Source of the DNA: Candidatus Cloacimonadota bacterium
GTDB lineage: Bacteria; Cloacimonadota; Cloacimonadia; Cloacimonadales; Cloacimonadaceae
Length of the DNA stretch: 33,327 bases
Assembly: GCA_029565535.1 (NCBI GenBank)
Contig: JAKQNZ010000096.1
Span: forward strand, 1-33,327
Direction: 5' to 3'
The position numbers were made by a program, and so were the translations under genes. The notes beneath the pieces are model-generated. The model ran no database searches. It was not told the origin of the DNA and saw only the letters and a program-made list of their open reading frames with translations. Below, in pieces: positions 23,956-30,525 of the stretch. Numbering within the stretch: position 1 is the stretch's first letter; each line of letters starts with the position of its first letter.

Positions 23956-26508
23956 TTACCTCATTGTTATCTGCCATTTGTCTTGCAGGGTTTTTATAAC
24001 TAATTCAACAAGTTGATCCACTCGTTCATCTGTCAATGTTTTTTCTTTGTCCTGAATTTTTAAATGCAGGGACAAGCTTCTATATCCGCTGGGAACCTGT
24101 TTTCCGCGGTATTCGTCGAAGGGGCTAAGCTCGCAGATCAGGTCCGGATTCAAAGATAGTATCTCCTGGTGAATATCCTGCCAGCCAATTGAGTCGGCGA
24201 TTAGGAAAGAAATATCGCGGACAACTGAGGGAAAGCGTGAAAGCTCATTAAAGACCCGTTGCAAATGGCGTGTGGCTTCGATGATATCTTCCAGATGCAT
24301 CTCCAATATCCAGATGTCCTGCTTCAGTTCCAGGGTATCAATTCCAAATGTCTGTGCAATATCTGCTCTCAGCTTGCCATAATAAGCTAATTGCTTTCCT
24401 TGAAACAGGTATTGGCTTGATTCAGCGGTTTGCAGGAATGGCTCGCTGGCTGGTTGGCAGGTGTATTCCCGCAAACCGAGCAGATCCAGCAATTCCTCCA
24501 CTACGCCTTTGGGATATGATGCGTTTATCATGGCTGCTTTGTGTTGCCAATGCTCATTTTGGATTCTTCCACAGAGTGCAGCAGCCAAGTGATAGGGTTC
24601 ATAGCTCAGGCCTTCAGCTTTGTGATAAGTTTTACCCAGTTCGAAGAGCTTGATGTTTTTTTCACCGTGATTCAGATTGTAAACCAGGTTTTGCAGAAGC
24701 TGGGGAACCAGCGAAGTGCGCATCGCGCTCTGATTGCTGCTTTGGGGGTTCTTCAATCTTAGCATATCCAGCTTGGGATCCTTTTCCGCATATCCCAGCT
24801 TCAGCATCAGGGCTGAATCGGAAAAGCTGTAGTTCAGAGTTTCAAAAAATCCCCTGGATACAATGTATTCCGCAGCAACTTTCTTTATCCTGTAGGCATG
24901 ACGATCCATCACCTGACGGGGAATTGTCTTCACTGGTACCTTGTCGTATCCATCCAATCTGGCAAGCTCTTCGATCAGGTCTATTTCACGCTCCAGGTCT
25001 ATTCTGTAGGGTGGGATTTCATAATATTGAGTGTGAACGCAATCCGGTAACTCGGTGAACTCCGTCTTACCCTGTTTCATTTCCTCGGCGTGATGGCAGT
25101 AAAGCTTGGCAACATCTGTAATCTTTCCGGGAATCCAGCATCCATATTGGATAAACTTCAAGCCCAGTTTTTTCAGATAGTCCATTATAGCATTGTCGTT
25201 CAGTTCATATCCGATCACCTGTTTGTATCTGCTGGGACGAATGCCAAGAACCTGGGGCTGGGACGGATTTGGCCAATTGTCATGTACTTTGGGGCAGAGC
25301 TTGCCATTTGCCAGTTCACTGATCAATTTGGCGGCGCGCAAAGAAGCTGCGTCTGTGGCATGATCGCTTAGGTGCCGCTCGAAACGGTACGATGAGTCGG
25401 TGCTAAGCTTTAGCTTGTAAGATGTTCTGCGAATCGAGCCAGGATGAAAGGCTGCGCTTTCCAATACTACCATGCAAGTTTCGGGATTTATGCCGGATTG
25501 CTCAGAGCCCATTACACCAGCCAACGCAGAGGGACTTTCTCCATCTCCGATTACCAGGTCTTCGCTGTCAAGAGTGTAGGTCTTACCGTCTAAAGCCGTG
25601 AAAGTTTCATTGTCTTCAGCTCGGCGAACTACGATAGCAGGGACCGTATCTCCAGGTAGGCTGCGAAGTCTTGCATAGTCAAAAGCATGCAGGGGATGAC
25701 CATATTCCAGCATCACAAAGTTCGTGATGTCCACCAGATTGCTGATCGGCCTGAGTCCGGATTTGATCAGAGCGGTTTTCATCCAAAGCGGAGATTGTCC
25801 TGTTTGCACATCGACAAAGAGTCTGGCAGTATAGCGGGGGCACTTTTCAGTGTCATTGATCACCAGCTTTAAAGCCAAGTCTTGTTTTGCGAAATACTCG
25901 TCCTCAATTTTGGTGTCGGGCATGATAAGTGGACGGGATAACTTTGCGGAAAGGTCTCTGGCGATGCCAAGATAACCCAGCAGATCTGGCCGGTTTGGAG
26001 TGATCTCAAGTTCAAAGATTGTATCCGGCAAATCATATAGGTCATTTACGCTGATTCCGATTGCAGTTTCGTAGGGAAGCTCGATGATTCCGGCATGATT
26101 GTCGGAAATGCCCAATTCCTTTTCCGAGCAGAGCATTCCGTGCGATTCCACACCTCTTATCTTAGCCTTGCCGATTGTATAACCCGGCAATTCACTTCCC
26201 GGCAGGGCGATGATGGCCATCATTCCAGCATGGCAATTGGGAGCACCACAGATCACTTGCACATAGCCTGCTTCGTTTTTTTCGGGATAATCATATTCGC
26301 CGATATCCACCAGGCATTGCTGCAAATGGTCAGTTTTGGGAACTGCCACGGCAGAAACCACTTTGGCGCTTATCACGCTTTTGGGCAGAGCAGGAAGCTC
26401 TTTTACAGCTTCCACTTCGATGCCGGCAAAGGTTAGCAGTTTTTCCAGTTCGGCAGTGCTTTCACCAAGCTCGATGTACTTCTTCAGCCAGTTCAAAGAG
26501 ATAATCAT
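23956..26508 (-). CDS. pheT: Phenylalanyl-tRNA synthetase beta subunit
   Basis: This 850-residue beta chain of the alpha2-beta2 enzyme charges tRNA-Phe. The N-terminal EMAP-like tRNA-binding domain (~40-150; GAPNCHAGM, KIRGVESHGMLCSEKELGI) is followed by the B3/4 editing domain (RFERHLSD region), B5 (PPYRIDLEREIDLIEELARLDGYD), a catalytic-like core (LKNPQSSNQSAMRTSL) and a C-terminal FDX-ACB domain (FPSVVRDISFL). In the B5 region, ~35 extra residues containing several Cys and His (CWIPG, YCHHAEEM, DCVH) lie between LKKLGLKF and the PPYRID motif; E. coli has only a short loop there. The start codon overlaps the pheS stop by 4 nt, which ensures balanced subunits. Confidence 0.97.
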   Translation of the reverse strand: MIISLNWLKKYIELGESTAELEKLLTFAGIEVEAVKELPALPKSVISAKVVSAVAVPKTDHLQQCLVDIGEYDYPEKNEAGYVQVICGAPNCHAGMMAIIALPGSELPGYTIGKAKIRGVESHGMLCSEKELGISDNHAGIIELPYETAIGISVNDLYDLPDTIFELEITPNRPDLLGYLGIARDLSAKLSRPLIMPDTKIEDEYFAKQDLALKLVINDTEKCPRYTARLFVDVQTGQSPLWMKTALIKSGLRPISNLVDITNFVMLEYGHPLHAFDYARLRSLPGDTVPAIVVRRAEDNETFTALDGKTYTLDSEDLVIGDGESPSALAGVMGSEQSGINPETCMVVLESAAFHPGSIRRTSYKLKLSTDSSYRFERHLSDHATDAASLRAAKLISELANGKLCPKVHDNWPNPSQPQVLGIRPSRYKQVIGYELNDNAIMDYLKKLGLKFIQYGCWIPGKITDVAKLYCHHAEEMKQGKTEFTELPDCVHTQYYEIPPYRIDLEREIDLIEELARLDGYDKVPVKTIPRQVMDRHAYRIKKVAAEYIVSRGFFETLNYSFSDSALMLKLGYAEKDPKLDMLRLKNPQSSNQSAMRTSLVPQLLQNLVYNLNHGEKNIKLFELGKTYHKAEGLSYEPYHLAAALCGRIQNEHWQHKAAMINASYPKGVVEELLDLLGLREYTCQPASEPFLQTAESSQYLFQGKQLAYYGKLRADIAQTFGIDTLELKQDIWILEMHLEDIIEATRHLQRVFNELSRFPSVVRDISFLIADSIGWQDIHQEILSLNPDLICELSPFDEYRGKQVPSGYRSLSLHLKIQDKEKTLTDERVDQLVELVIKTLQDKWQITMR

Positions 26509-27539
26509 CTTAGCTCTCCTTTGAATTGACGCAGCATCTTAAGATCGTTCTCAAAAAGGATCCGCATATCCGGAATATTGTATTTCAGCATGGCAATCCT
26601 TTCGATTCCCAGGCCAAAGGCAAAACCGGTATAAAGCTCAGAATCGATTCCCAAAATGTCAAACACATTGGGGTCTACCATTCCAGCTCCGCCCATTTCC
26701 AGCCAACCTGAGTTTTTGCATACCCGGCAACCTGAACCTCCACAAACCACGCAGGATATGTCCATCTCCGCGCTGGGTTCGGTGAAGGGGAAGAAATGGG
26801 GACGAATCCTGCTGCCAACTTTCTTGCCAAACATGATGGAGGCGAATTGTTGAAGGGTATCGGTCAGGTCTCCAAGGCTGATACCTTTATCTACTACCAG
26901 GGCTTCCACCTGATGGAAAACCGGGGAGTGGGAAGGGTCGGGCTTGTCGTTTCGATAACAGCGCCCAGGTGAGATTATCCTGATCGGCGGGGCATAGCGT
27001 TCCATGGTGCGGATTTGAACTGTGGAGGTTTGAGTTCTCAGCAAGCCGCCATTTTCCAGATAAAAGGTATCCGCCAGATTGCGGGAAGGATGATCGGCAG
27101 GGGTATTCAGGGCATCGAAATTGTGAAAATCATCATCGATATCAGGCCCTTCAGCTATTTCAAAACCCATGCTCAAAAACACTTCATCGATCTCTCTGCG
27201 AACTATGGTCAGCGGATGAAAACCACCGCGTGAGCTTTCGATTCCAGGCATGCTGAGATCGTAGGAACTCGCATTGGAATTATTCATCCAGGCCTGTTCC
27301 TTCACCTGCTTGCTTCTGATCTCCAGCAGAGCTTCAATCTGCGTCCGGCTTTGGTTTATCATATTTCCGAAAGCGGGACGCTCTTCCGGGCTAAGCTCCT
27401 TCATCCGGGCAAAAAGACCGTTCAAAACGCTCTTTTTCCCCAGATATTGAGCCTTTGCGTTCATCAGGTCATTTGCCGTAACACAGGCTTGAATGTCGGT
27501 TTCAGCCTGCTTTACCAATTCCTTCAGCTGTTCTTGCAA
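26505..27539 (-). CDS. pheS: Phenylalanyl-tRNA synthetase alpha subunit (TTG start)
   Basis: This 344-residue catalytic alpha chain begins with a coiled-coil tRNA-binding arm (~1-80), followed by the class II synthetase core. Motif 2 is at SPGRCYRNDKPDPSHSPVFHQVE and motif 3 at GFAFGLGIERIAMLKY. A small Cys-rich loop (CVVCGGSGCRVC) precedes SGWLEMGGAGMVDP. No ATG lies near the start. The first codon is TTG at 27539, correctly spaced from GAGGAA (GAGGAAACGTTG), so TTG initiation is likely. It is normally next to rplT, but here a ~500-bp GxxExxY cassette separates them. Confidence 0.96.
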   Translation of the reverse strand: MQEQLKELVKQAETDIQACVTANDLMNAKAQYLGKKSVLNGLFARMKELSPEERPAFGNMINQSRTQIEALLEIRSKQVKEQAWMNNSNASSYDLSMPGIESSRGGFHPLTIVRREIDEVFLSMGFEIAEGPDIDDDFHNFDALNTPADHPSRNLADTFYLENGGLLRTQTSTVQIRTMERYAPPIRIISPGRCYRNDKPDPSHSPVFHQVEALVVDKGISLGDLTDTLQQFASIMFGKKVGSRIRPHFFPFTEPSAEMDISCVVCGGSGCRVCKNSGWLEMGGAGMVDPNVFDILGIDSELYTGFAFGLGIERIAMLKYNIPDMRILFENDLKMLRQFKGELR

Positions 27540-27569
27540 CGTTTCCTCGATTAGATAAATAACTCGGAT

Positions 27570-27591
27570 TTACACGGATTACGCGGATTTT
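27570..27591 (+). repeat. Left inverted repeat of the GxxExxY cassette
   Basis: TTACACGGATTACGCGGATTTT lies within a run of about 10-nt GATT-ending words (CTCGGATT, CACGGATT, GCGGATT, CGCAGATT). The stop codon of the enclosed gene lies inside it. Confidence 0.85.
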
Positions 27592-27977
27592 CGCAGATTT
27601 CTTACCTTAAGTATCTTCCGTTTGATCTCGGCTTGGGGACCATAATTCAGGATCAGCCCCAGTTCCGTTTCCGTAGATTTTTTATTATGTAGTAGTTGAG
27701 CTTCATGTTCCGGCAGAATTCGGGCAGCAGTTTTCAGCTCAATAATATGTTTATCTTCCACCCTCAGATCGGCATAATACTTGCCGATAATGGTGTTTTC
27801 GTAATGGACTTCAATAGGCTTCTGGGATTCTACTTTCAAGCCAAGTTTATTCAGCTCATAGATCAGGGCGTTTAGATACACTTTCTCCAGATGACCGTAT
27901 CCCAAAGCGTTGTAAGTTTTGTAGAACATACCGATCTCTTTTTCAGTTAGGTCGTTATCTACTTCTTTACTCAGCAC
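27579..27977 (-). CDS. GxxExxY protein (PD-(D/E)XK-like fold)
   Basis: This 132-residue protein carries the signature GHLEKVY in a GYGHLEKVYLNALIYEL helix. A PD-(D/E)XK-like core follows: ADLRVEDKHIIELKTA contains Asp and ExK positions expected in a nuclease-like active site, and a QLLHNKKSTETELGLILNYG helix-strand comes after it. The GxxExxY family (TIGR04256 / PDDEXK_3) is widespread in environmental bacteria and its function is not established. The GTG at 27977 is the first start, with AAGGAT 8 nt upstream, and the stop codon falls within the left inverted repeat. It lies between rplT and pheS, in the same direction as the operon, so it could be read through without breaking pheST expression. 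Confidence 0.88.
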   Translation of the reverse strand: MLSKEVDNDLTEKEIGMFYKTYNALGYGHLEKVYLNALIYELNKLGLKVESQKPIEVHYENTIIGKYYADLRVEDKHIIELKTAARILPEHEAQLLHNKKSTETELGLILNYGPQAEIKRKILKVRNLRKSA

Positions 27978-28043
27978 TTATCTGATCCTTGTCATCATTA
28001 CTCGGTTTATGAGTTCAAAGGATGCGTATGCATAATCACTCAC

Positions 28044-28066
28044 AAAATCCGCGTGAATCCGTGTAA
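28044..28066 (-). repeat. Right inverted repeat of the GxxExxY cassette
   Basis: On the minus strand it reads TTACACGGATTCACGCGGATTTT, matching the left repeat except for one inserted C. It begins 3 nt beyond the rplT stop codon. Confidence 0.85.
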
Positions 28067-28069
28067 TTA

Positions 28070-28417
28070 TTACCCTTTTGCGATCTCGACCAGCTTGGCA
28101 AAAGCCGGAGCATCATGCCAGGCAAGGTGAGCCAAAGTTTTACGGTTGATATCTATATTGGCTTTATGAAGGCCGTTTATAAAGCGGCTGTAGCTCATGT
28201 CGTTCAAGCGGCAGGCAGCGTTGATACGGGTGATCCAAAGGCTGCGGAACTGGCGTTTTTTCAGCTTGCGATGTGCAAAAGCGAAGGCCATGGCGCGTTC
28301 CACGGTTTGGCGTGCTACGCGGTAGGTTTTGCTGCGGCGGCCAAAATAGCCACGGGCTTTCAGCATGTAAGCTTTTCTTCTGCGATGGGCTGCTACGTTA
28401 TTTGTTACTCTTGGCAT
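28070..28417 (-). CDS. rplT: 50S ribosomal protein L20
   Basis: This 115-residue protein matches L20 throughout: MPRVTNNVAAHRRRKAYMLKA at the start, the long basic N-terminal helix (RGYFGRRSKTYRVARQ) and the globular RNA-binding C-terminal domain (SLWITRINAACRLNDMSYSRFI). L20 is essential for early 50S assembly and represses its own operon in several phyla by binding the mRNA leader. The SD AGGAGGAAT precedes the ATG. It follows rpmI by 17 nt. Confidence 0.98.
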   Translation of the reverse strand: MPRVTNNVAAHRRRKAYMLKARGYFGRRSKTYRVARQTVERAMAFAFAHRKLKKRQFRSLWITRINAACRLNDMSYSRFINGLHKANIDINRKTLAHLAWHDAPAFAKLVEIAKG

Positions 28418-28434
28418 TTGTCATTCCTCCTGTT

Positions 28435-28629
28435 TTAGATACCCAGCATCCGGTAGATTCTTTTTTCGTCAGCTTTCACGACGATGGCGCTGGTACGCAG
28501 ATTGCGTTTCAGTTTGGGTGATTTCTTGGTCTTGATATGAGCGCTTTTGGCGTGGTGGCGCACAATCTTTCCCGTGCCGGTAACTTTGAAGCGTTTGGCG
28601 GCCGATCGGTTGGTTTTGATCTTAGGCAT
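28435..28629 (-). CDS. rpmI: 50S ribosomal protein L35
   Basis: This 64-residue basic protein matches L35: [31 protein letters not shown] at the start and the [16 protein letters not shown] tail. AAGGAGAT lies upstream of the ATG. It is the second gene of the infC-rpmI-rplT operon. The 115 nt before it contain two stem-loops that may serve operon regulation. Confidence 0.97.
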   Translation of the reverse strand: MPKIKTNRSAAKRFKVTGTGKIVRHHAKSAHIKTKKSPKLKRNLRTSAIVVKADEKRIYRMLGI

Positions 28630-28661
28630 TTTTATCTCCTTATCTATTAATCTCTTTTACT

Positions 28662-28725
28662 CCGGGTGCTTACCCGGGACTTCAGTTTTGCGATTATCTC
28701 AGGCGGGACTTGGATATCAGTCCGC
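28662..28725 (-). promoter_or_regulatory. Candidate L20-type leader: two stem-loops between infC and rpmI
   Basis: On the minus strand, GCGGACT..AGTCCCGC (28725..28703, one bulge) is followed by CCGGGT-AAGC-ACCCGG (28677..28662), then the rpmI ribosome site. L20 represses rpmI-rplT through RNA structures in this position in E. coli. The equivalence here is inferred from location and structure only. Confidence 0.35.
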
Positions 28726-28744
28726 AGGATTGATCAGGTTTGGC

Positions 28745-29410
28745 TTAGCTTTCGTTTTCCTGGCTGCTTTCAGGCGCAGTTTCTGCAACGGCAGCCGGTT
28801 CCAGGGTTTCAGGAACGGCGGTTTCCGCAGGTTTGGCGTCTTTGGCTAGAATGCGGTCGATGTCCTTTTTCGGGGTTACAACCATGGACAGAAGGTTGCG
28901 ATCGGATACGGGTTCGCTATCCACGTCCGCAATGTGACCCAATTCTGCTTTCAGCTTGTCCAAAACCCGGTAGCCCAGTTCTTTGTGCGCCATCTGCCGA
29001 CCCCGGAAACGCACGGTGAATTTCACCTTGTTATGCTGTTTCAGGAATTTGATGGCATTATTCTTCTTGAAGTTAAAGTCGTGTTCTTCGGTATTGGGGC
29101 CGAACTTGATTTCTTTCACTTCCACTTCATGTTGTTTTTTTCGGGCTTCCTTGGCTTTTTTCTCTTTCTCGAAGTAGTATTTGCTAAAATCCAATATGCG
29201 GCAGACCGGTGGCTCCACATTGGGAGAAATCTCCACCAGATCCAAATCGGCTTCTTCGGCGCGACGCAATGCTTCACGCAGGGTAACCACTCCAATCTGT
29301 TTTCCATCGCTACCGATCAGGCGAACTTTGTCCGCGTCGATCTGGTTATTGATGCGCTCTTTTGGCACCACTTCCTTGGTCTTTGCCTTACCACGTTTAA
29401 TCCGGATTAT
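28745..29410 (-). CDS. infC: Translation initiation factor IF-3, non-canonical start
   Basis: IF-3 keeps 30S subunits free and checks start-codon choice. The N-domain (RINNQIDADKVRLIGSDGKQIGVVTLREAL), linker and C-domain (EIKFGPNTEEHDFNFK, VRFRGRQMAHKELG, MVVTPKK) are all present, followed by a ~25-residue Ala/Glu/Pro tail. The ATG used by the track (29461) lies in the attenuator hairpin. The real ribosome site AAGGAGG (29422..29416) is followed by ATA (29410) and ATC (29407) at 5 and 8 nt, with no ATG/GTG/TTG in range. I therefore place the start at ATA or ATC, like the AUU start of E. coli infC, which lets IF-3 repress its own mRNA. Which of the two is used is uncertain. Confidence 0.9.
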   Translation of the reverse strand: MIRIKRGKAKTKEVVPKERINNQIDADKVRLIGSDGKQIGVVTLREALRRAEEADLDLVEISPNVEPPVCRILDFSKYYFEKEKKAKEARKKQHEVEVKEIKFGPNTEEHDFNFKKNNAIKFLKQHNKVKFTVRFRGRQMAHKELGYRVLDKLKAELGHIADVDSEPVSDRNLLSMVVTPKKDIDRILAKDAKPAETAVPETLEPAAVAETAPESSQENES

Positions 29411-29435
29411 AAGAACCTCCTTCTTACCGGAAATG

Positions 29436-29459
29436 AAAAAAGCGGAAACCAGGTTCCGC
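29436..29459 (-). terminator. Attenuator-like hairpin in the infC leader
   Basis: On the minus strand GCGGAA-CCTGGT-TTCCGC is followed by TTTTTTC. It lies between the candidate -10 (29499..29494) and the infC ribosome site (29422..29416), so it would stop transcription before the operon and is best read as an attenuator. Just upstream, AAGAGTAAACTCTT (about 29482-29469) is a second small palindrome. Confidence 0.6.
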
Positions 29460-29493
29460 ATTCTTCACAGTAAAGAGTTTACTCTTCTTTATT

Positions 29494-29499
29494 ATTATA
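29494..29499 (-). promoter_or_regulatory. Candidate -10 box of the infC operon
   Basis: A perfect TATAAT on the minus strand, about 84 nt before the infC start. The -35 is not consensus (GAAAAG at 17 nt). It would make a short leader containing the attenuator. Confidence 0.4.
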
Positions 29500-29836
29500 C
29501 TCAATGGCCTTAGTAGCTTTTCACCCTAAGGCAGAAGCATGCGGCTTCTTTTCATGGATGCCATAAATTTCCTCAGCCAATTCCTGTCAATCTCTTTCTT
29601 GGGTTTCATCTTTATCTTGCTTACATCGATCCACCGAATTGCGCCATAAGACTATGCTGTCAACCTTATTCGTTCCTTCCTGGCCCCTGGGTAGCAACCC
29701 GGTATCCACTCGAATTCCTCGCTGATTTGATTCGGGAGGGACTCGGGAGGATAGCGGGTGGCATTCGGGAGGTGAGGAAGAAGGGGACAGAAAATTACCT
29801 GCAAGATTAAAAATCAAGAAGAATTGACTTGACGAT
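29500..29836. other. Gene-free region between infC and tetR
   Basis: This divergent intergenic stretch holds no credible gene. The 76-residue minus ORF (29587-29817) has low-complexity Pro/Ser content and no ribosome site. A small hairpin AGAAGC-ATGCG-GCTTCT with TTT lies at 29533-29551. Three TCGGGAGG words occur at 29732, 29743 and 29765, two of them within ATTCGGGAGG. Confidence 0.5.
29730..29772 (+). repeat. Three short TCGGGAGG direct repeats
   Basis: TCGGGAGG occurs at 29732-29739, 29743-29750 and 29765-29772, and the first and third are extended to ATTCGGGAGG. The tract is purine-rich. Its significance is unknown. Confidence 0.6.
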
Positions 29837-29864
29837 TCTGACTACTAAGCCAAAATGAGTCAGA
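29837..29864. promoter_or_regulatory. Candidate TetR operator (7-bp arms, 14-bp spacer)
   Basis: TCTGACT (29837-29843) and AGTCAGA (29858-29864) are perfect reverse complements. They lie 60 nt before the TetR start and just after a TTGACTTGACG -35-like sequence (29824-29834). The position fits autorepression of the tetR-efflux operon. Confidence 0.4.
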
Positions 29865-29923
29865 TATTCAGACGTGTGTGTGTAAGGTATTGAGATACAA
29901 GCCATAACAACAAAGGAAAAGCT

Positions 29924-30523
29924 ATGAGTAATGCTGGTGAAAAACGGCAAATAATCCTGGAAACCGCTTCAAAGCTGTTTTCCAGATACGGATTTAACAA
30001 GACTTCTCTGGACGAGATAGCGGCAACAGCGCAGATCGCCAAAGGGACCGTTTACTATTATTATGCCAACAAAGAAGAGCTGTTTATGGCAGCGGTGGAG
30101 AAAAAGGCGGAGGATTACTTCCTGGCTTTGCAGGAGCAATTGGATGAGATTGAATCCTTTGAAGCCAAACTCCATGCGTTCTTGCATATTCCGATCAGGT
30201 TTGTGTATGAGAACATGCCGATTTTAATCGAATGCATGCGGAATCTACCTTACAATTACCAGGATCGCCTGAATGGTTTTCGGCTTGGCAATCGCAGCCG
30301 GATGATGGAGATGCTGAAGGGCATCCTGAAACTGGGAGAAGAACAGGGAATTCTGGCTGACAACATCTCAGGGGAGCGGTTAAGCGACATGCTGGTGGAC
30401 TGGTATCTTATGGGAGATATGAGCTTTACGGTGATCGATGTTCCAAAACTGCTGCAGCGAATTGAGCGCGATCACGAATTGATAATTCAGATGATTTTAT
30501 ATGGAATAGTAAAACGAGGTTAA
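29924..30523 (+). CDS. TetR/AcrR family regulator of the efflux operon
   Basis: This 199-residue protein has the TetR N-terminal DNA-binding helices (ILETASKLFSRYGFNKTSLDEIAATAQIAKGTVYYYYANKEELF; positions ~11-54) and a helical ligand-binding and dimer domain. It starts at the ATG 29924 after AAAGGAAAAGCT. Its stop is 2 nt before the TolC-like gene, so it is the first gene of a tetR-tolC-mfp-rnd operon and most likely its repressor, relieved by a pump substrate. The ligand is unknown. The upstream palindrome at 29837-29864 is the best operator candidate. Confidence 0.93.
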   Translation: MSNAGEKRQIILETASKLFSRYGFNKTSLDEIAATAQIAKGTVYYYYANKEELFMAAVEKKAEDYFLALQEQLDEIESFEAKLHAFLHIPIRFVYENMPILIECMRNLPYNYQDRLNGFRLGNRSRMMEMLKGILKLGEEQGILADNISGERLSDMLVDWYLMGDMSFTVIDVPKLLQRIERDHELIIQMILYGIVKRG

Positions 30524-30525
30524 AC

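Larger units (their letters stand above)
27570..28066. mobile_element. Putative cassette: GxxExxY gene bounded by inverted repeats
   Basis: The ~497-bp unit is bounded by TTACACGGATT-ACGCGGATTTT (27570-27591) and, read inward from the other end, TTACACGGATTCACGCGGATTTT (28066-28044), which differ by one base insertion. It contains only the GxxExxY gene, with no transposase or recombinase. It interrupts the usually tight rpmI-rplT-pheS-pheT order. No target-site duplication is obvious. The right end falls 3 nt from the rplT stop. Mobility is inference. Confidence 0.5.

Noticed and set aside
27540-28069. CRISPR-like short repeats around the GxxExxY gene.
   Set aside because: The GGATT words are few, without unique spacers, and the two groups are inverted. 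They fit terminal repeats and not a CRISPR array.
29587-29817. 76-residue minus ORF upstream of infC.
   Set aside because: Low-complexity Pro/Ser sequence with no ribosome site or known family, overlapping G-rich repeats.
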